Counted from the first letter of the stretch, positions 52,647 to 61,848 are shown. The stretch: 64,000 nt of DNA from Longimicrobium terrae (GCF_014202995.1 NZ_JACHIA010000010.1:124001-188000); one strand, 5' to 3'. Translations and numbers: made by a program. Notes: generated by a model not told the origin, from the sequence alone.

Positions 52647-54407
52647 TCAGGTCGTCAGTTCCGTCTTCAGCCGCAGCAGCGCATCCTCGGCGATCACCAG
52701 TTCGCTGCGCGCCTCGTTCAGCTGCTGCTGCTGAACCTCCACGAAGCGGCGGTACGGCGCGATGGACTCGTTCACCTTTTCCTGCGAGTCGCCCACCGCC
52801 GTATGCACCTGCCGCGTCAGCCCGTCGTTCAGCTGCCGGCGCAGATCCGCCACCTTCTTGGCGAACTCCTGCTTGGCCTGCCGCCGCCGCGCGGGAATGA
52901 TGTACAACCCCGTCACCGCCAGCGCCGTCGCCATCAGGATACCGGTGATGTCCGCCGCCGCGCCCGTGATCACCGTGGCCACCAGCGTTCCCAGGCCGAT
53001 GGCACCCACGCCGGCGATCATCGTGGTCCCCGCGCCGCCGCGCACCTCTTCCGCCAGCTTGCGGGCCTCCGCCTCGCGGTTGTAGCCGGACACCACTTCG
53101 CGCGCCGCGCTCCCGATGGAGCCCAGCAGCGCCTGGCGGTTGTAGCTGAACCCGGCGCCCACCTCGCCGATCATCCCGTCGCGGTGGCGGCTGATCTGCC
53201 GCCGCTCGATGTACGAGGTAATGTCCTGCCACAGCTTCAGGTTGCGCTCCACGATCCAGTCGATGATGCGCCCCACCTCTTCGTCGATCTTGGCCGGCGT
53301 GTCGCCCACCACGTCCCGCTCGAACGCGCGGCGCACATCGTCGCTGCGCATCAGTTCGCGGATCTTGCCGATACGGATCGTTTCGTCAAAGAAGTTCAGG
53401 CCCCGCACCTCCATCTCGCTCAGCAGCGCGTCCAGCCGCCCCAGCCGCGGCCCGAAGTCCTTGAGCATCTCCTGGTGGAACGCCGCCAGCTGCACGTCGA
53501 TGTTCTGCAGCGTCGCCACATCCTCCGCCAGCACCTTGAGCCGCTCGAACGCGGTTTCCTTGTACTTGGAGGCCAGCGTGAGCCCCACGTTCAGCGGGTT
53601 CAGCAGCTTCAGGCGAATGCGCTCCTGCTGGTCCAGCGTGTTGAGCAGATAGTCGTCCACCGCCGGAAACCCGCTGGCGGCAAAGGTGGCCTCGTCGCCG
53701 GACGCGCGCGACGCCATGGCCATCTTTGCCGACACGGGAAGCACCAGCGGCGCCTCGCCCAGCAGCGCCGTGCCGTTCTCCTTGACGAAGGCCAGCACCT
53801 GCGCCCGGTCGGACTCGGCGGACAGGATGTCGATCTTGTTGACGATGAAGACGATCTTCTTGCCCCAGGCGCGGATCTGCTGCAGAAAGCCGCGTTCGCT
53901 TTCCGTGAACGGCCGGTCGGCGGAGGTCACGAACAGCACCAGGTCCGAGCGCGGCACGAAGTCGCGCGTAAGCTCCTCGTGCTCGCGCAGGACGGCGTTG
54001 GTCCCCGGGGTGTCGACGATGCTCAGGTCGCGCAGCAGGTCGGCGGGGTGGGTACGCTCCAGAAGGTACGCCTCTACCAGTTCTTCGGTGACTTCTTCGC
54101 CCCACTTGAGCACGTTGATGCGGTCCGTGGTGGGCGTCACGCCCTCCGGAAGCACCCGCTCGCCGATGAGCGCGTTGATGAAGCTGCTCTTGCCGCTGTT
54201 GAACTCCCCCGCGATTACCAGCAGAAAAAGCCCTGAAAGCTGCTCGCGCGCCTGGTCGAAGTGCTTGCGGTCGCTGGGGTCCACGTCCCCGCCAAACCGG
54301 TCCAGCGCCGACGCCAAGCGGTCCAGCATCTCGCGCTCGCGCGTGCGGATCTCCGCCTCGCGCGCGCCCAGGATGCGGTTGCGCCGCAACAGTTTGCCAA
54401 TCACCAT
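52647..54407 (-). CDS. Dynamin-family GTPase
   Basis: This 586-residue bacterial dynamin-like protein has G1 GEFNSGKSS (residues 67-75), G2 Thr in GVTPTTDRINVLKW, G3 DTPGTN and G4 NKIDIL. A long helical middle/assembly region follows and then two adjacent membrane helices (about residues 450-495, TTMIAGVGAIGLGTLVATVI and ILMATALAVTGLYIIPA), with a C-terminal coiled coil (VQQQQLNEARSELVIAEDAL). Such proteins remodel or repair membranes, including under phage or antibiotic stress. The start at 54407 was chosen over the long upstream frame. It is a single gene, divergent from the lipoprotein trio. Confidence 0.9.
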   Translation of the reverse strand: MVIGKLLRRNRILGAREAEIRTREREMLDRLASALDRFGGDVDPSDRKHFDQAREQLSGLFLLVIAGEFNSGKSSFINALIGERVLPEGVTPTTDRINVLKWGEEVTEELVEAYLLERTHPADLLRDLSIVDTPGTNAVLREHEELTRDFVPRSDLVLFVTSADRPFTESERGFLQQIRAWGKKIVFIVNKIDILSAESDRAQVLAFVKENGTALLGEAPLVLPVSAKMAMASRASGDEATFAASGFPAVDDYLLNTLDQQERIRLKLLNPLNVGLTLASKYKETAFERLKVLAEDVATLQNIDVQLAAFHQEMLKDFGPRLGRLDALLSEMEVRGLNFFDETIRIGKIRELMRSDDVRRAFERDVVGDTPAKIDEEVGRIIDWIVERNLKLWQDITSYIERRQISRHRDGMIGEVGAGFSYNRQALLGSIGSAAREVVSGYNREAEARKLAEEVRGGAGTTMIAGVGAIGLGTLVATVITGAAADITGILMATALAVTGLYIIPARRRQAKQEFAKKVADLRRQLNDGLTRQVHTAVGDSQEKVNESIAPYRRFVEVQQQQLNEARSELVIAEDALLRLKTELTT

Positions 54408-54615
54408 GCCGTCCCGCCCCTGACCCCGGGTGTCCCGCGCCGGCGCACCGCCGGCCCCATCCACACGAGGGATTCGCAAGGCCGGGGCCGCGGCGGGGCG
54501 GCACGATGTCGCGGGCTCCCGCGTTTGTGCACCGGACCAGGGGGAACGCGGGGCCGCCGCGCCCGCCCCGCCGTTCCGCACCTTCACCCTCCACCCCGCC
54601 ACGCGTCTCGCAACC

Positions 54616-55107
54616 ATGCGCCGGATCCGCTTCCTTGCCGCCCTGTGCGCCGCCTTTCTGCTGGCCGCCTGCTCCAACGACCTGCTCCCCGAACGCCCGC
54701 CGCTGGGGTCGTGGACCTCGCGCGTCACCAACGGAACCGGCGGCGCCGCCACGCTGGAAGAAGACAACCTCTGGCTCGAGCCGGACGGCCGTCTCGTCTG
54801 GACCAGGACGCTGTACGGGGATGGCGCCGGGCACCCGGACATGCCCATCTACCGCACCGTGCGCTTCGGGCAGCACCGCATTCGCGACGGGTATCTGGAC
54901 ATCCGCACGGATTCGTCCCACTTTTCCCGCCCGGTCACGGCCGCGCCGCAGCGCATCATGTACGAGAACCCGCAGTGGTCCGGCGACATGTACCGCATCC
55001 GCGTCATGGGAGAGGTGCTGTCGCTGCAGTTTACCGTCGCTCCCGCGGACGCGCCCATCGAACGCACGCTCCTGTTCCAGCGCGACGAGTTCTTTCCGGT
55101 CGACTGA
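54616..55107 (+). CDS. Small lipoprotein 1 of a tandem trio
   Basis: This 163-residue protein starts RRIRFLAALCAAFLLAACSN (lipobox LLAAC). It shares with the next two genes NDLLPxR after the Cys, the pattern WTRTLYGDGAGHP and the strand QHRIRDGYLDIRTDSSHFSR. It looks like a small lipocalin-like beta barrel, but the family is unrecognised. It is spaced 103 bp from the second copy. Confidence 0.75.
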   Translation: MRRIRFLAALCAAFLLAACSNDLLPERPPLGSWTSRVTNGTGGAATLEEDNLWLEPDGRLVWTRTLYGDGAGHPDMPIYRTVRFGQHRIRDGYLDIRTDSSHFSRPVTAAPQRIMYENPQWSGDMYRIRVMGEVLSLQFTVAPADAPIERTLLFQRDEFFPVD

Positions 55108-55210
55108 TTCACCGGGTCGCGGCGCCCGTCCCGCATGCGCCGCGGCCCCTCCACCGCCGTCCGGCACGCACCCGCTCCGGACGGCATCCAGCCTTCAACC
55201 TCGCCATTCC

Positions 55211-55675
55211 ATGCGCATCGTTCATCTCCTCTCCCTGTTCGCCGGTCTCGTGCTGGCATCCGGCTGCACCAACGACCTGCTTCCCATCCGCGACGAGGGT
55301 GGAACCTGGCTCGCGAACGAGGTGACCGGGAGCGGGCCCAACCAGGTCACCCTCATCCACGGACTCGCGTTCAATGGCGAGGACTCGTTCGAATGGACGC
55401 GGACCACGGTGGGCGACGGCGCGGGGCACCCCTCGGTCCGCGTTCAAACGATTGTCCTGGCGGGGAATTACCGCATCCGCGACCGGTTCCTGGATCTGCA
55501 GACCGGTTCCATGAAGGTCGCTCGGGGAGACGGCGAATTCGTGTCCCTGCAGGTCGACCCCGGCCGGGCCGGCAACAACATCATGATCCGTGTAGAGGAC
55601 GACGTTTTGACACTGGTCTTCCCCAGTGGCGAAGGGTCGCCGCTGGTGTTTGACCGGGTCGTCGCCGTCAACTGA
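55211..55675 (+). CDS. Small lipoprotein 2 of a tandem trio
   Basis: This 154-residue paralogue has lipobox LVLASGCTN, then NDLLPIRDEGGTW, FEWTRTTVGDGAGHPSVRV and NYRIRDRFLDLQTGSMKV. The C-terminus is more diverged than the first half. The frame is open upstream to 54506, overlapping copy 1 in another frame; the ATG at 55211 is the sensible start. Confidence 0.75.
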   Translation: MRIVHLLSLFAGLVLASGCTNDLLPIRDEGGTWLANEVTGSGPNQVTLIHGLAFNGEDSFEWTRTTVGDGAGHPSVRVQTIVLAGNYRIRDRFLDLQTGSMKVARGDGEFVSLQVDPGRAGNNIMIRVEDDVLTLVFPSGEGSPLVFDRVVAVN

Positions 55676-55774
55676 ATCGTTCAGCGAGCGGCCCGCCGGC
55701 CATCCCGGCGGCGGGCCGGCGCATGCTCCGCGTCCGCTCCCCATCTCCCCGATCCGCCTCCACTCCCGCCGGTG

Positions 55775-56260
55775 ATGCGCGTCCTTCGACTCCTCCTCCT
55801 CTGCGCGGGTCTCGTGCTCGCGTCCGGCTGCGGCGGAGCCGACAACCTGCTGCCGCCCGGCGTGAAAACGCAGTCCTGGACGGCCCTGACCCGGTCCGGC
55901 ACCGGGCCCGCGCTGGTCGGGGTGGATCACGATCTGGTTCTGGCCAGGGACGGCGATTTTTCCTGGTTCCGCACCATGTACGGCGACGGGGTCGCCAACC
56001 CCGGCCGGTTCATGGGGACCACCTACTGGCACGGGCGCTTCCGTATCCGCGACGGGTTCCTGGACCTGCGCACCGACGTTGTGGGGGCGATCACGAACGG
56101 AATCCGCACCGAGCACGAGGTGCAGTCGCCGCAATGGACCGGCGACCAGTACCGCATCGCCATCACCGATTCTCTGATGACGCTGCGGTACATCCCCCTG
56201 GAGTCGTCGTCCCGCACGGAGGTCACCATCGAGTTCGTCCCCGCCCCTCCTCCGTTCTGA
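55775..56260 (+). CDS. Small lipoprotein 3 of a tandem trio
   Basis: This 161-residue paralogue has lipobox LVLASGCGG, DNLLPPGVKT, FSWFRTMYGDGVANPGRFMG and RFRIRDGFLDLRTDVVGAIT. A GTG lies one codon upstream, but the ATG at 55775 is preferred. A shared strong terminator follows the trio, which fits an operon of duplicated surface lipoproteins. Confidence 0.75.
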   Translation: MRVLRLLLLCAGLVLASGCGGADNLLPPGVKTQSWTALTRSGTGPALVGVDHDLVLARDGDFSWFRTMYGDGVANPGRFMGTTYWHGRFRIRDGFLDLRTDVVGAITNGIRTEHEVQSPQWTGDQYRIAITDSLMTLRYIPLESSSRTEVTIEFVPAPPPF

Positions 56261-56282
56261 ACGGGTCCGGCCGATAACACAG

Positions 56283-56318
56283 AACGGGGCGCCTCCACAC
56301 CGGAGGCGCCCCGTTCTT
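56283..56318 (+). terminator. Bidirectional intrinsic terminator
   Basis: AACGGGGCGCCTCC pairs with GGAGGCGCCCCGTT over a 5-nt loop. It serves the lipoprotein trio (plus) and the convergent gene at 56337 (minus). Confidence 0.88.
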
Positions 56319-56336
56319 CCGTTCATTTCCGGCTCG

Positions 56337-56708
56337 CTACGTCGTGCAGCCGGGATCGTTGAAGCGCACCACCGTTCCCTTGAACAGTGCCGAACTCTGG
56401 ACCACCTCGTTCCCGACGGTCAGCGACTCGCCGCCCGACACCAGCCCCACGATGGCGTCGCCGCCCATCGCCCGCGCCCGCTCGCGCATGGCGGCCAGCA
56501 CCTCGTCCGGAGTCGTGGCGGACAGCGTCTTCGTCCCGCTCACCCACCCCACCTCGGTGAACGCACAGGTGGGTCGGTTCTGCTGATAGATGACGATCGG
56601 GGCGTCCGCCGGGCGCGGCGCCATCCCCGCCGCAAAGCTGGCGGACTCCACCGTGGGGGTGCACGCGGCCAGCGCGAGCACGGAACCAGCCAGAATCAGG
56701 GCGCGCAT
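56337..56708 (-). CDS. Small lipoprotein with YbjQ-like motif
   Basis: This 123-residue protein has a lipobox (GSVLALAACTPT). The segment AAMRERARAMGGDAIVGLVS resembles the helix-strand signature (A..xGADAIVG) of the YbjQ/heavy-metal-binding-like family, and ICAFTEVGWVSG-type strands come before it. The match is short, so family membership is tentative. The ATG at 56708 begins the signal. Confidence 0.7.
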   Translation of the reverse strand: MRALILAGSVLALAACTPTVESASFAAGMAPRPADAPIVIYQQNRPTCAFTEVGWVSGTKTLSATTPDEVLAAMRERARAMGGDAIVGLVSGGESLTVGNEVVQSSALFKGTVVRFNDPGCTT

Positions 56709-57059
56709 TTCAAACTCCATCAGGCAAGTGGATCGGCATGCATCACACTACACGTCCGGGGCGCCTCCGTCCACACCTTTCCCGCGCTTATCTGCTCTCG
56801 CGTGTCGGCGGCTCTCCAGGCAGACGCGATCAGGAGGATCCGCCGCGCAGCCATCCGCACGAAAGGCCGGCTGGGTGCTCTCCGAAAAATGCGGATGAAC
56901 TCAGCACGGGCGCGCCCTTCGGCACCGTCCGCCGCCTCCCGTTGCGCGCCGCGCCTGGTGGATGCGCCGCACTGACCCGATCGCGATCTGTTTCCTCTGA
57001 TCATCAGCGGGTACGGGGGATGCGACTGCACGCCCCGGCCCCGCACCCGGTTCTGGTAG
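56709..57059. other. Intergenic region without a recognisable feature
   Basis: This 351-bp divergent gap between the YbjQ-like lipoprotein and the metzincin has no gene, no interspersed repeat and no clear promoter match. Confidence 0.45.
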
Positions 57060-58109
57060 ATGACGATGATCCGCGCGACGATTCTGCTTGTGCTCGCCCT
57101 GACGGCCCTGCCCGCGCGGGCGCAGCCGGTGCTGCGCGGCCGCGTGCTGCTGGCCGATACGGCGCGCGCGGACTCGCTCTACGCCTTTGCGCGCTATCAG
57201 CCCGCGGGCGAGGCGGCGCCGCGGACGGATTCGGCGCGGGTGTCGGCGGATGGACGCTTCAGCATCTCCGTCCCCGGCGCGGGCGGGGTGGAAGTCGTCA
57301 TCGACGCGCGCGGTGCGGCGCGCAACTACCACCCCGCGCTGGCGCGGATGACGGCGCGCGACCTCGCCTCGGAGCAGGTGTTCGTCCTCGTGCCGCGGCG
57401 CTGGACGATTCCGGCGGGCGCGTTCGCCGGGCGCACGGTGGAGATCAGTCCGGACCTCGCGCGGCGGCCGGTGTGCCAGGGATGCGTGGCGTTCTGGCTG
57501 CGGGTGGAGGGGTTTCGCGCGCCCGCGTGGTTTCAGAGCTGGGACGCGTCCTCGTTTCCGCTGCGGATGGCGCTGGACCGCGAGAATGCCGTCCCGCGCG
57601 GCGCCGTGCCGGACTCCGCCGCGTTCTGGCGGATCGCGCGGACCGTGGAGGACGATTACGGGGCAGACCTTTTCCGCCCCGTCCGCTACGCCGAGGCCGA
57701 GCCGGAAGAAGACGACATCGACCCCAGCAACGTCGTCCTTCTGCTGACCGACGCCACCCTCCCCATCTCCGGCCTGACCACCCTGCTGAGCCGCGGCGGG
57801 CGGGTCACGTACGGAACCATGCGCCTGCGAAACCGCGGCATCGTCTTCGGCTCCGAGGGCCCGCGCGTGGTCACGCACGAGTTGATGCACACGCTCGGCG
57901 TGGGGCACACCTGCGCGTGGCGGTCGGTGAGCGCGGACCTGGTGCGCTGCCCCGAGATGGGTTCCACGCGCCTCACGCCCGAGGACGTGGCCTACACCCA
58001 GGTCCTGTACCGCGTCCGCAACGTGCAGCGCGCCGCCGGCGCGCGCTGGGGCCTGGACGCCGCCATCGCCGGTGAGCGCGTCATCATTCTCCACCGGCCG
58101 GCGGATTGA
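57060..58109 (+). CDS. Secreted metzincin-type zinc peptidase
   Basis: This 349-residue exported protein has a signal peptide (ATILLVLALTALPARAQP), a beta-sandwich N-terminal domain (VLRGRVLLADTARADSLYAF) and the extended zinc motif HELMHTLGVGHTC (HExxHxxGxxH) in RVVTHELMHTLGVGHTC. A probable Met-turn lies in CPEMGSTRL. Cysteines flank the site (CQGC, HTCAW, RCPEM). The start at 57060 has a second in-frame ATG at 57066, and neither has a clear ribosome site. Metzincins of this size usually cleave extracellular protein. Confidence 0.86.
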   Translation: MTMIRATILLVLALTALPARAQPVLRGRVLLADTARADSLYAFARYQPAGEAAPRTDSARVSADGRFSISVPGAGGVEVVIDARGAARNYHPALARMTARDLASEQVFVLVPRRWTIPAGAFAGRTVEISPDLARRPVCQGCVAFWLRVEGFRAPAWFQSWDASSFPLRMALDRENAVPRGAVPDSAAFWRIARTVEDDYGADLFRPVRYAEAEPEEDDIDPSNVVLLLTDATLPISGLTTLLSRGGRVTYGTMRLRNRGIVFGSEGPRVVTHELMHTLGVGHTCAWRSVSADLVRCPEMGSTRLTPEDVAYTQVLYRVRNVQRAAGARWGLDAAIAGERVIILHRPAD

Positions 58110-58351
58110 AGGAAAAGAAGTGCCCAGGTACAGGTGCCCGGTGCCCCGGCAGGAATCACGGCCGGGAGCCTGATCTCGGACGGAGCGCTGGGCCGTTCTG
58201 CGCCACCATCGGGGTGTGAGTCAAAAGAATGCTGAGAACACATCGGGCAAGCAGCCCCGACTGCCAACTCTCTTTACGTTTCCAGACAATTCATTAGAAT
58301 GAGGACTGGTTCTGCAAACCGTCCTCCTCCATCATCCGCAGGATGAATCCC

Positions 58352-58690
58352 ATGAAGAAGCTGAAGCTGGAAGACCTCGATGTCACCTCGTTCGCCACGA
58401 CGGAATCTGGATCGGGCCTGCGCGGCACGCTGCACGCGCACGGGGACGCAATCGACGGCATCGTCATCGGCGAACCGCAGGTGCCGAACATGTCAGAGAT
58501 TCGCTGCGGACCCACGGGGCTCGCGCTGGGCTGCACGGTCGGATGCTCGTATGTCACCATGTGCAACGCGGGCTGTCCCACGCAGCTCAGCGACTGCTTC
58601 TGCCTCCCCGGACTGCCGGAGATTCCGCCCATCCCCGTTGGCGACACGCGCGGCTTTCTCACCGGCGAGATCGTCGTCATCGGCGGCTGA
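58352..58690 (+). CDS. Orphan RiPP (lanthipeptide-like) precursor peptide
   Basis: This 112-residue peptide starts MKKLKLEDLDVTSFATTE, the leader type of class I lanthipeptide precursors (pinensin-like) that I associate with Bacteroidota and Longimicrobium. A Cys-rich stretch (IRCGPTGLALGCTVGC, then MCNAGCPTQLSDCFC) holds seven Cys with many Ser/Thr, suited to thioether rings. An unusual hydrophobic tail follows (LPEIPPIPVGDTRGFL). AGGA at 58340-58343 lies 8 nt before the ATG at 58352; the ATG at 58343 is less likely. No LanB/LanC, protease or transporter lies nearby, so modification would need enzymes from elsewhere. A terminator follows 40 nt later. Confidence 0.78.
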   Translation: MKKLKLEDLDVTSFATTESGSGLRGTLHAHGDAIDGIVIGEPQVPNMSEIRCGPTGLALGCTVGCSYVTMCNAGCPTQLSDCFCLPGLPEIPPIPVGDTRGFLTGEIVVIGG

Positions 58691-58730
58691 CCGGGCGCCG
58701 GGAGCGGGTGATCCAGCATCATGAAATCGA

Positions 58731-58768
58731 AAGCCCCGGCGAGACCAGCTCGCCGGGGCTTCCGTTCG
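58731..58768 (+). terminator. Intrinsic terminator of the RiPP precursor gene
   Basis: AAGCCCCGGCGAG pairs with CTCGCCGGGGCTT over a 5-nt loop, followed by a T-poor CCGTTCGTTC. Confidence 0.75.
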
Positions 58769-58857
58769 TTCATCCACAGATCAAACAACAATCTCACGCA
58801 GAGCAGCGGAGCAGCAGAGAAAGACGGAGATGGGGCACGTTGGAGCTTAGTTCCGTC

Positions 58858-59041
58858 CCCGCGGTTTGAGCGTCGGATTCATTCGCTCGACGCAATCCGC
58901 TCACGCCCGCCATCCTCCCTGTCTGCCCTGACCATCCGCATCGCCCGACTCGATCCTGGGCACCTGGCACTTGATCATGGGCACTTGGTTACTTGATCCT
59001 GGGCACTTGGTACTTGGCACTGTATCCTAGGCACTTCTCCG
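58858..59041 (+). repeat. R1 fragment followed by CACTTGG word repeats
   Basis: An R1 3' end (GCGGTTTGAGCGTCGGATTC, 58861-58880, through 58892) is followed by several near-copies of GATCCTGGGCACTTGGTACTT (58954-59040, for example GGGCACCTGGCACTTGATCA). A related GTGCCCAGGTACAGGTGCCC lies at 58121. The gap lies between convergent genes; no gene is seen in it. Confidence 0.7.
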
Positions 59042-59046
59042 TTATC

Positions 59047-60351
59047 CTACTCTCCCGGATACAGCGCGTACTTGGCGCGAACCGTATTCCACTCCGCGTT
59101 CTCCCGCTCCCACCGCGCGTAGATCTCGCGCGGGTCCTGGCCGGCGCGCACGGCGGCGGGCGCCCAGCGGCTTCCCAGCATCTGCAGCATGGGGCCCATT
59201 CCCAACTGCGACGGGTTCATCTTCTGGATCTCGGAAAGAAACACCAGCCCCGTCAGCACGGGTTTGAAGGCGTTGCGGTCCGTGATGCGCAGGCTCACCC
59301 CGCGGCAGCGCCGGTTGGGAAACTGCATCCAGTCCGTGCCGCGCGGCGTAAACTCCGCCAGCGCAAACTCCACCCCCGGCAGATTGTACCGCCGCACGCG
59401 CCGCAGCAGTTCCTGGTTGTCGATGTACGGCGCGCCCACGTACCCGAACGGCGTCGCCGTCCCCCGCCCGATGGACAGGTTGGTCGTTTCCAGCATCACC
59501 AGCCCGCTGAAGGCCAGCGCCGCGTCCATGGTGCGGATGTTGGGCGACGGGTTGATCCACCGCAGCCCCGTCTGGTCGAACCACTGGTCGCCGCGCCAGT
59601 TGTCCACCGGAATCACCTTCAGCTGCGTGCCCAGCCGGTACTCGCCGTTCACGTAGCGCGCCAGTTCGCCGGCCGTCATCCCGTGGCGCAGCGGCACCGG
59701 GTACGCACCGGTGATCAGCGGGCCGCGCGTGCGCATGTCGTACTGCATCAGCGGCCCCTCCGCCCGCGACGTCACCGGGTTGGGGCGGTCCAGCACGATG
59801 AACGGAATGCCGCGCCGGGCGGCTTCTTCCATCGCCATCGTCATCGTCCACACGTAGGTGTACGGCCGCGCCCCGATGTCCTGCATGTCAAAGAGCAGCA
59901 CGTCGATGCCGCGCAGCATGGCCGCCGTGGGGCGCTGCGTGGCGCCGTACAGCGAGTAGACCGGCACGCCCGTCCGCGGATCGCGCCCGCTGGCCACCGG
60001 GTCGCCGCCGTCCACGTTGCCGCGGATGCCGTGCTCCGGCCCGAACAGCGCCACCAGCCGCACCTCCGGATGGCTGTGCAGCACGTCGATGGAAGTGCGC
60101 CCGTCGCGCGTGACCGCCGTGTGGTTGGTGATGAGGCCCACCCGCTTGCCGCGCACCAGGTGCAGCGAATCACGCAGCAGCACCTCAATGCCCGGCAGCA
60201 CCGGCCCCTGCTCCTGCCGCACGGGAGCCACCACGGCGGCGGGCGCGGGCGGCGCCTGGCTGGGGGCGCGGTCGCGGATCACAAAGGGCGCGGCCATGGC
60301 CACGCCCGCGGCCAGCACGGCGACGGGGCGGGCAACGTCAGCAAACGTCAT
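59047..60351 (-). CDS. DUF1343 protein (NamZ-type exo-beta-N-acetylmuramidase-like)
   Basis: This 434-residue exported protein has an N-terminal hydrophobic segment (VARPVAVLAAGVAMAAPF). The DUF1343 domain is recognised by GLITNHTAVTRDGRTSIDVL, LFGPEHGIRG, IDVLLFDMQDIGARPYTYVW and FIVLDRPNP. Characterised members (NamZ) release N-acetylmuramic acid from peptidoglycan fragments for recycling. The ATG at 60351 was chosen although the frame runs to 60762. No MurNAc transport or kinase gene is adjacent, so the pathway context is missing. Confidence 0.9.
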   Translation of the reverse strand: MTFADVARPVAVLAAGVAMAAPFVIRDRAPSQAPPAPAAVVAPVRQEQGPVLPGIEVLLRDSLHLVRGKRVGLITNHTAVTRDGRTSIDVLHSHPEVRLVALFGPEHGIRGNVDGGDPVASGRDPRTGVPVYSLYGATQRPTAAMLRGIDVLLFDMQDIGARPYTYVWTMTMAMEEAARRGIPFIVLDRPNPVTSRAEGPLMQYDMRTRGPLITGAYPVPLRHGMTAGELARYVNGEYRLGTQLKVIPVDNWRGDQWFDQTGLRWINPSPNIRTMDAALAFSGLVMLETTNLSIGRGTATPFGYVGAPYIDNQELLRRVRRYNLPGVEFALAEFTPRGTDWMQFPNRRCRGVSLRITDRNAFKPVLTGLVFLSEIQKMNPSQLGMGPMLQMLGSRWAPAAVRAGQDPREIYARWERENAEWNTVRAKYALYPGE

Positions 60352-60607
60352 CACGCAGATACCTCTATGGATGGATGGGCGCCTCGCACACGCATGCGCC
60401 CTGGCTGAGACTGCTACACGCGGGCGGGCCAGTACGGTCCCGGTCCCGCGCCGTGCGTTTGTCGCGCAAACGGCGTGCGGGATGGAAGATGGCCCACGAT
60501 CCGGATCGGAGTAGCCAGCCACCCTTGGCAGGAACCGGACCTGTGAGGACCTCCCCCATGCACGCGATCCTCCTCGCCGGATGATCGAGGATCCGCTCGT
60601 ACGCCAG

Positions 60608-60884
60608 CCAGGTGGCCCCTCCCCGCTCCCCTCCCGGCCGAAGCAGAAGCGCGGAGAGGGGGAGAACGGCAACTCAACTTGGTCCGGAGGGTGTCGCGCG
60701 TTCGGAGAGGCCCCCTCTCCCCGGCCCTCTCCCCCGCTCCGCGGGAGAAAGGGAGACCTCACCGCGGCGGCGGGCCGCGGTGCGGGATGCGCCGTTTCGC
60801 TGCAGTTGAAGCCCCGAACCGGACGCGCCAGCGGCCGGTGTCGGGGGTTCCCGCGGTTTGAGCGGCGGATTCATTCGCTCAACA
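60608..60884 (+). repeat. Composite repeat array R6-R4-R1
   Basis: An R6-like tract at about 60608-60670 (CCGCTCCCCTCCCGGCCGAA), R4 at 60708-60761 and R1 at 60801-60884. The R1 copy is nearly identical to the one at 6232. The rest of 60352-60996 holds no supported gene. Confidence 0.84.
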
Positions 60885-60941
60885 CAGCGCACCACTACTA
60901 TTGGAAAAAGCCGATACTCCCATTGCCCCTCCCATATGCGA

Positions 60942-60971
60942 AAACGGCCGGCGCTCGCGCGCCGGCCGTTT
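60942..60971 (-). terminator. Intrinsic terminator of the EAL gene
   Basis: AAACGGCCGGCGC pairs with GCGCCGGCCGTTT over TCGC; on the minus strand the 3' arm ends in TTTT (60944-60941). It lies 26 nt past the stop. Confidence 0.85.
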
Positions 60972-60996
60972 CCCTTCGCCTGCCCGCTCCCCCGGG

Positions 60997-61848
60997 TCAG
61001 GCGGCGCGCCGAAGCGCGGGCGGTGAGGGGGCGCCAGCCATGCGCGGCTCCAGAAGCTGCGCTGCGGGCCGCCCCACCAGGTGCCCCTGCACGCAGTCCA
61101 CGCCCAGGCCGCGGACGGCGGCCAGTTCCTCCTCCGTCTCCACCCCTTCCACCACGACGGTGCTCCCCATGGCGTGTCCCAGCGCGATCAGCGATCCCAC
61201 CACGTGATGCCGGCCGGGGTGAACGTCCACGCCGCGCACCAGTTCCAGCGCGATCTTCAGGTAATCCGGCCGCACCTCCGCCAGCACGCGCAGGTCCGAG
61301 AACCCGGTGCCCACGTCGTCCAGCGCGATCCCGAAGCCCAGTTCGCGGTAGCGCATCAATGAGCGGACGAAGTCGGGATTCGAGCGGATGCGTGATTCCT
61401 CCGTCACCTCGATGACCACGCGGCGGGGATCCACGCCGATCTCCTGCACCGTCCGGCGCGCGAACTCGTGGAACGAAGGCTCCGCGATGCGGTCCGGCGA
61501 CAGGTTCAGGAACAGGCGCGTCCCCGGGCGGCGAAACAGGCCCTGGCGGCGGGCGTGAAGCAGCGACGCGGTCCAGCAGACCCGTTCCAGTGCGGGGAGT
61601 TCACCCAGCCCGCTGGCGGTGGCGAACAGGGTGCGCGCCGGGTGCAGCGGAGAATCCGCGGGGCCGCGGGCCAGCGCCTCGTACGCCGTCACGGCCAGGT
61701 CGGAGGCGCGCACGATGGGCTGATAGAACGGCGTAACCGTGCAAAAGAAGCGCGTCTCTGCGACGGCGGGCTCAGGCGCGGGCCGCTCCATCGCGGCGGC
61801 GGCGGTCGCAACGCCACGGGTGTCCCGCAGCTGATCTATGTCGAACAT
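60997..61848 (-). CDS. EAL-domain cyclic-di-GMP phosphodiesterase
   Basis: This 283-residue protein is essentially one EAL domain. The signature reads AYEALARG, and the catalytic residues appear in FLNLSPDRI, VVIEVTEESRIR, FGIALDDVGTGFSDL, YLKIALELV, VVVEGVETEEE and CVQGHLVGRP. All acidic metal ligands and the loop-6 DD are present, so it is probably active. An in-frame ATG lies at 61890, but the ATG at 61848 has GAGGGGG 8 nt upstream. There is no sensory or GGDEF domain, so regulation must come from expression or partners. Confidence 0.9.
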   Translation of the reverse strand: MFDIDQLRDTRGVATAAAAMERPAPEPAVAETRFFCTVTPFYQPIVRASDLAVTAYEALARGPADSPLHPARTLFATASGLGELPALERVCWTASLLHARRQGLFRRPGTRLFLNLSPDRIAEPSFHEFARRTVQEIGVDPRRVVIEVTEESRIRSNPDFVRSLMRYRELGFGIALDDVGTGFSDLRVLAEVRPDYLKIALELVRGVDVHPGRHHVVGSLIALGHAMGSTVVVEGVETEEELAAVRGLGVDCVQGHLVGRPAAQLLEPRMAGAPSPPALRRAA

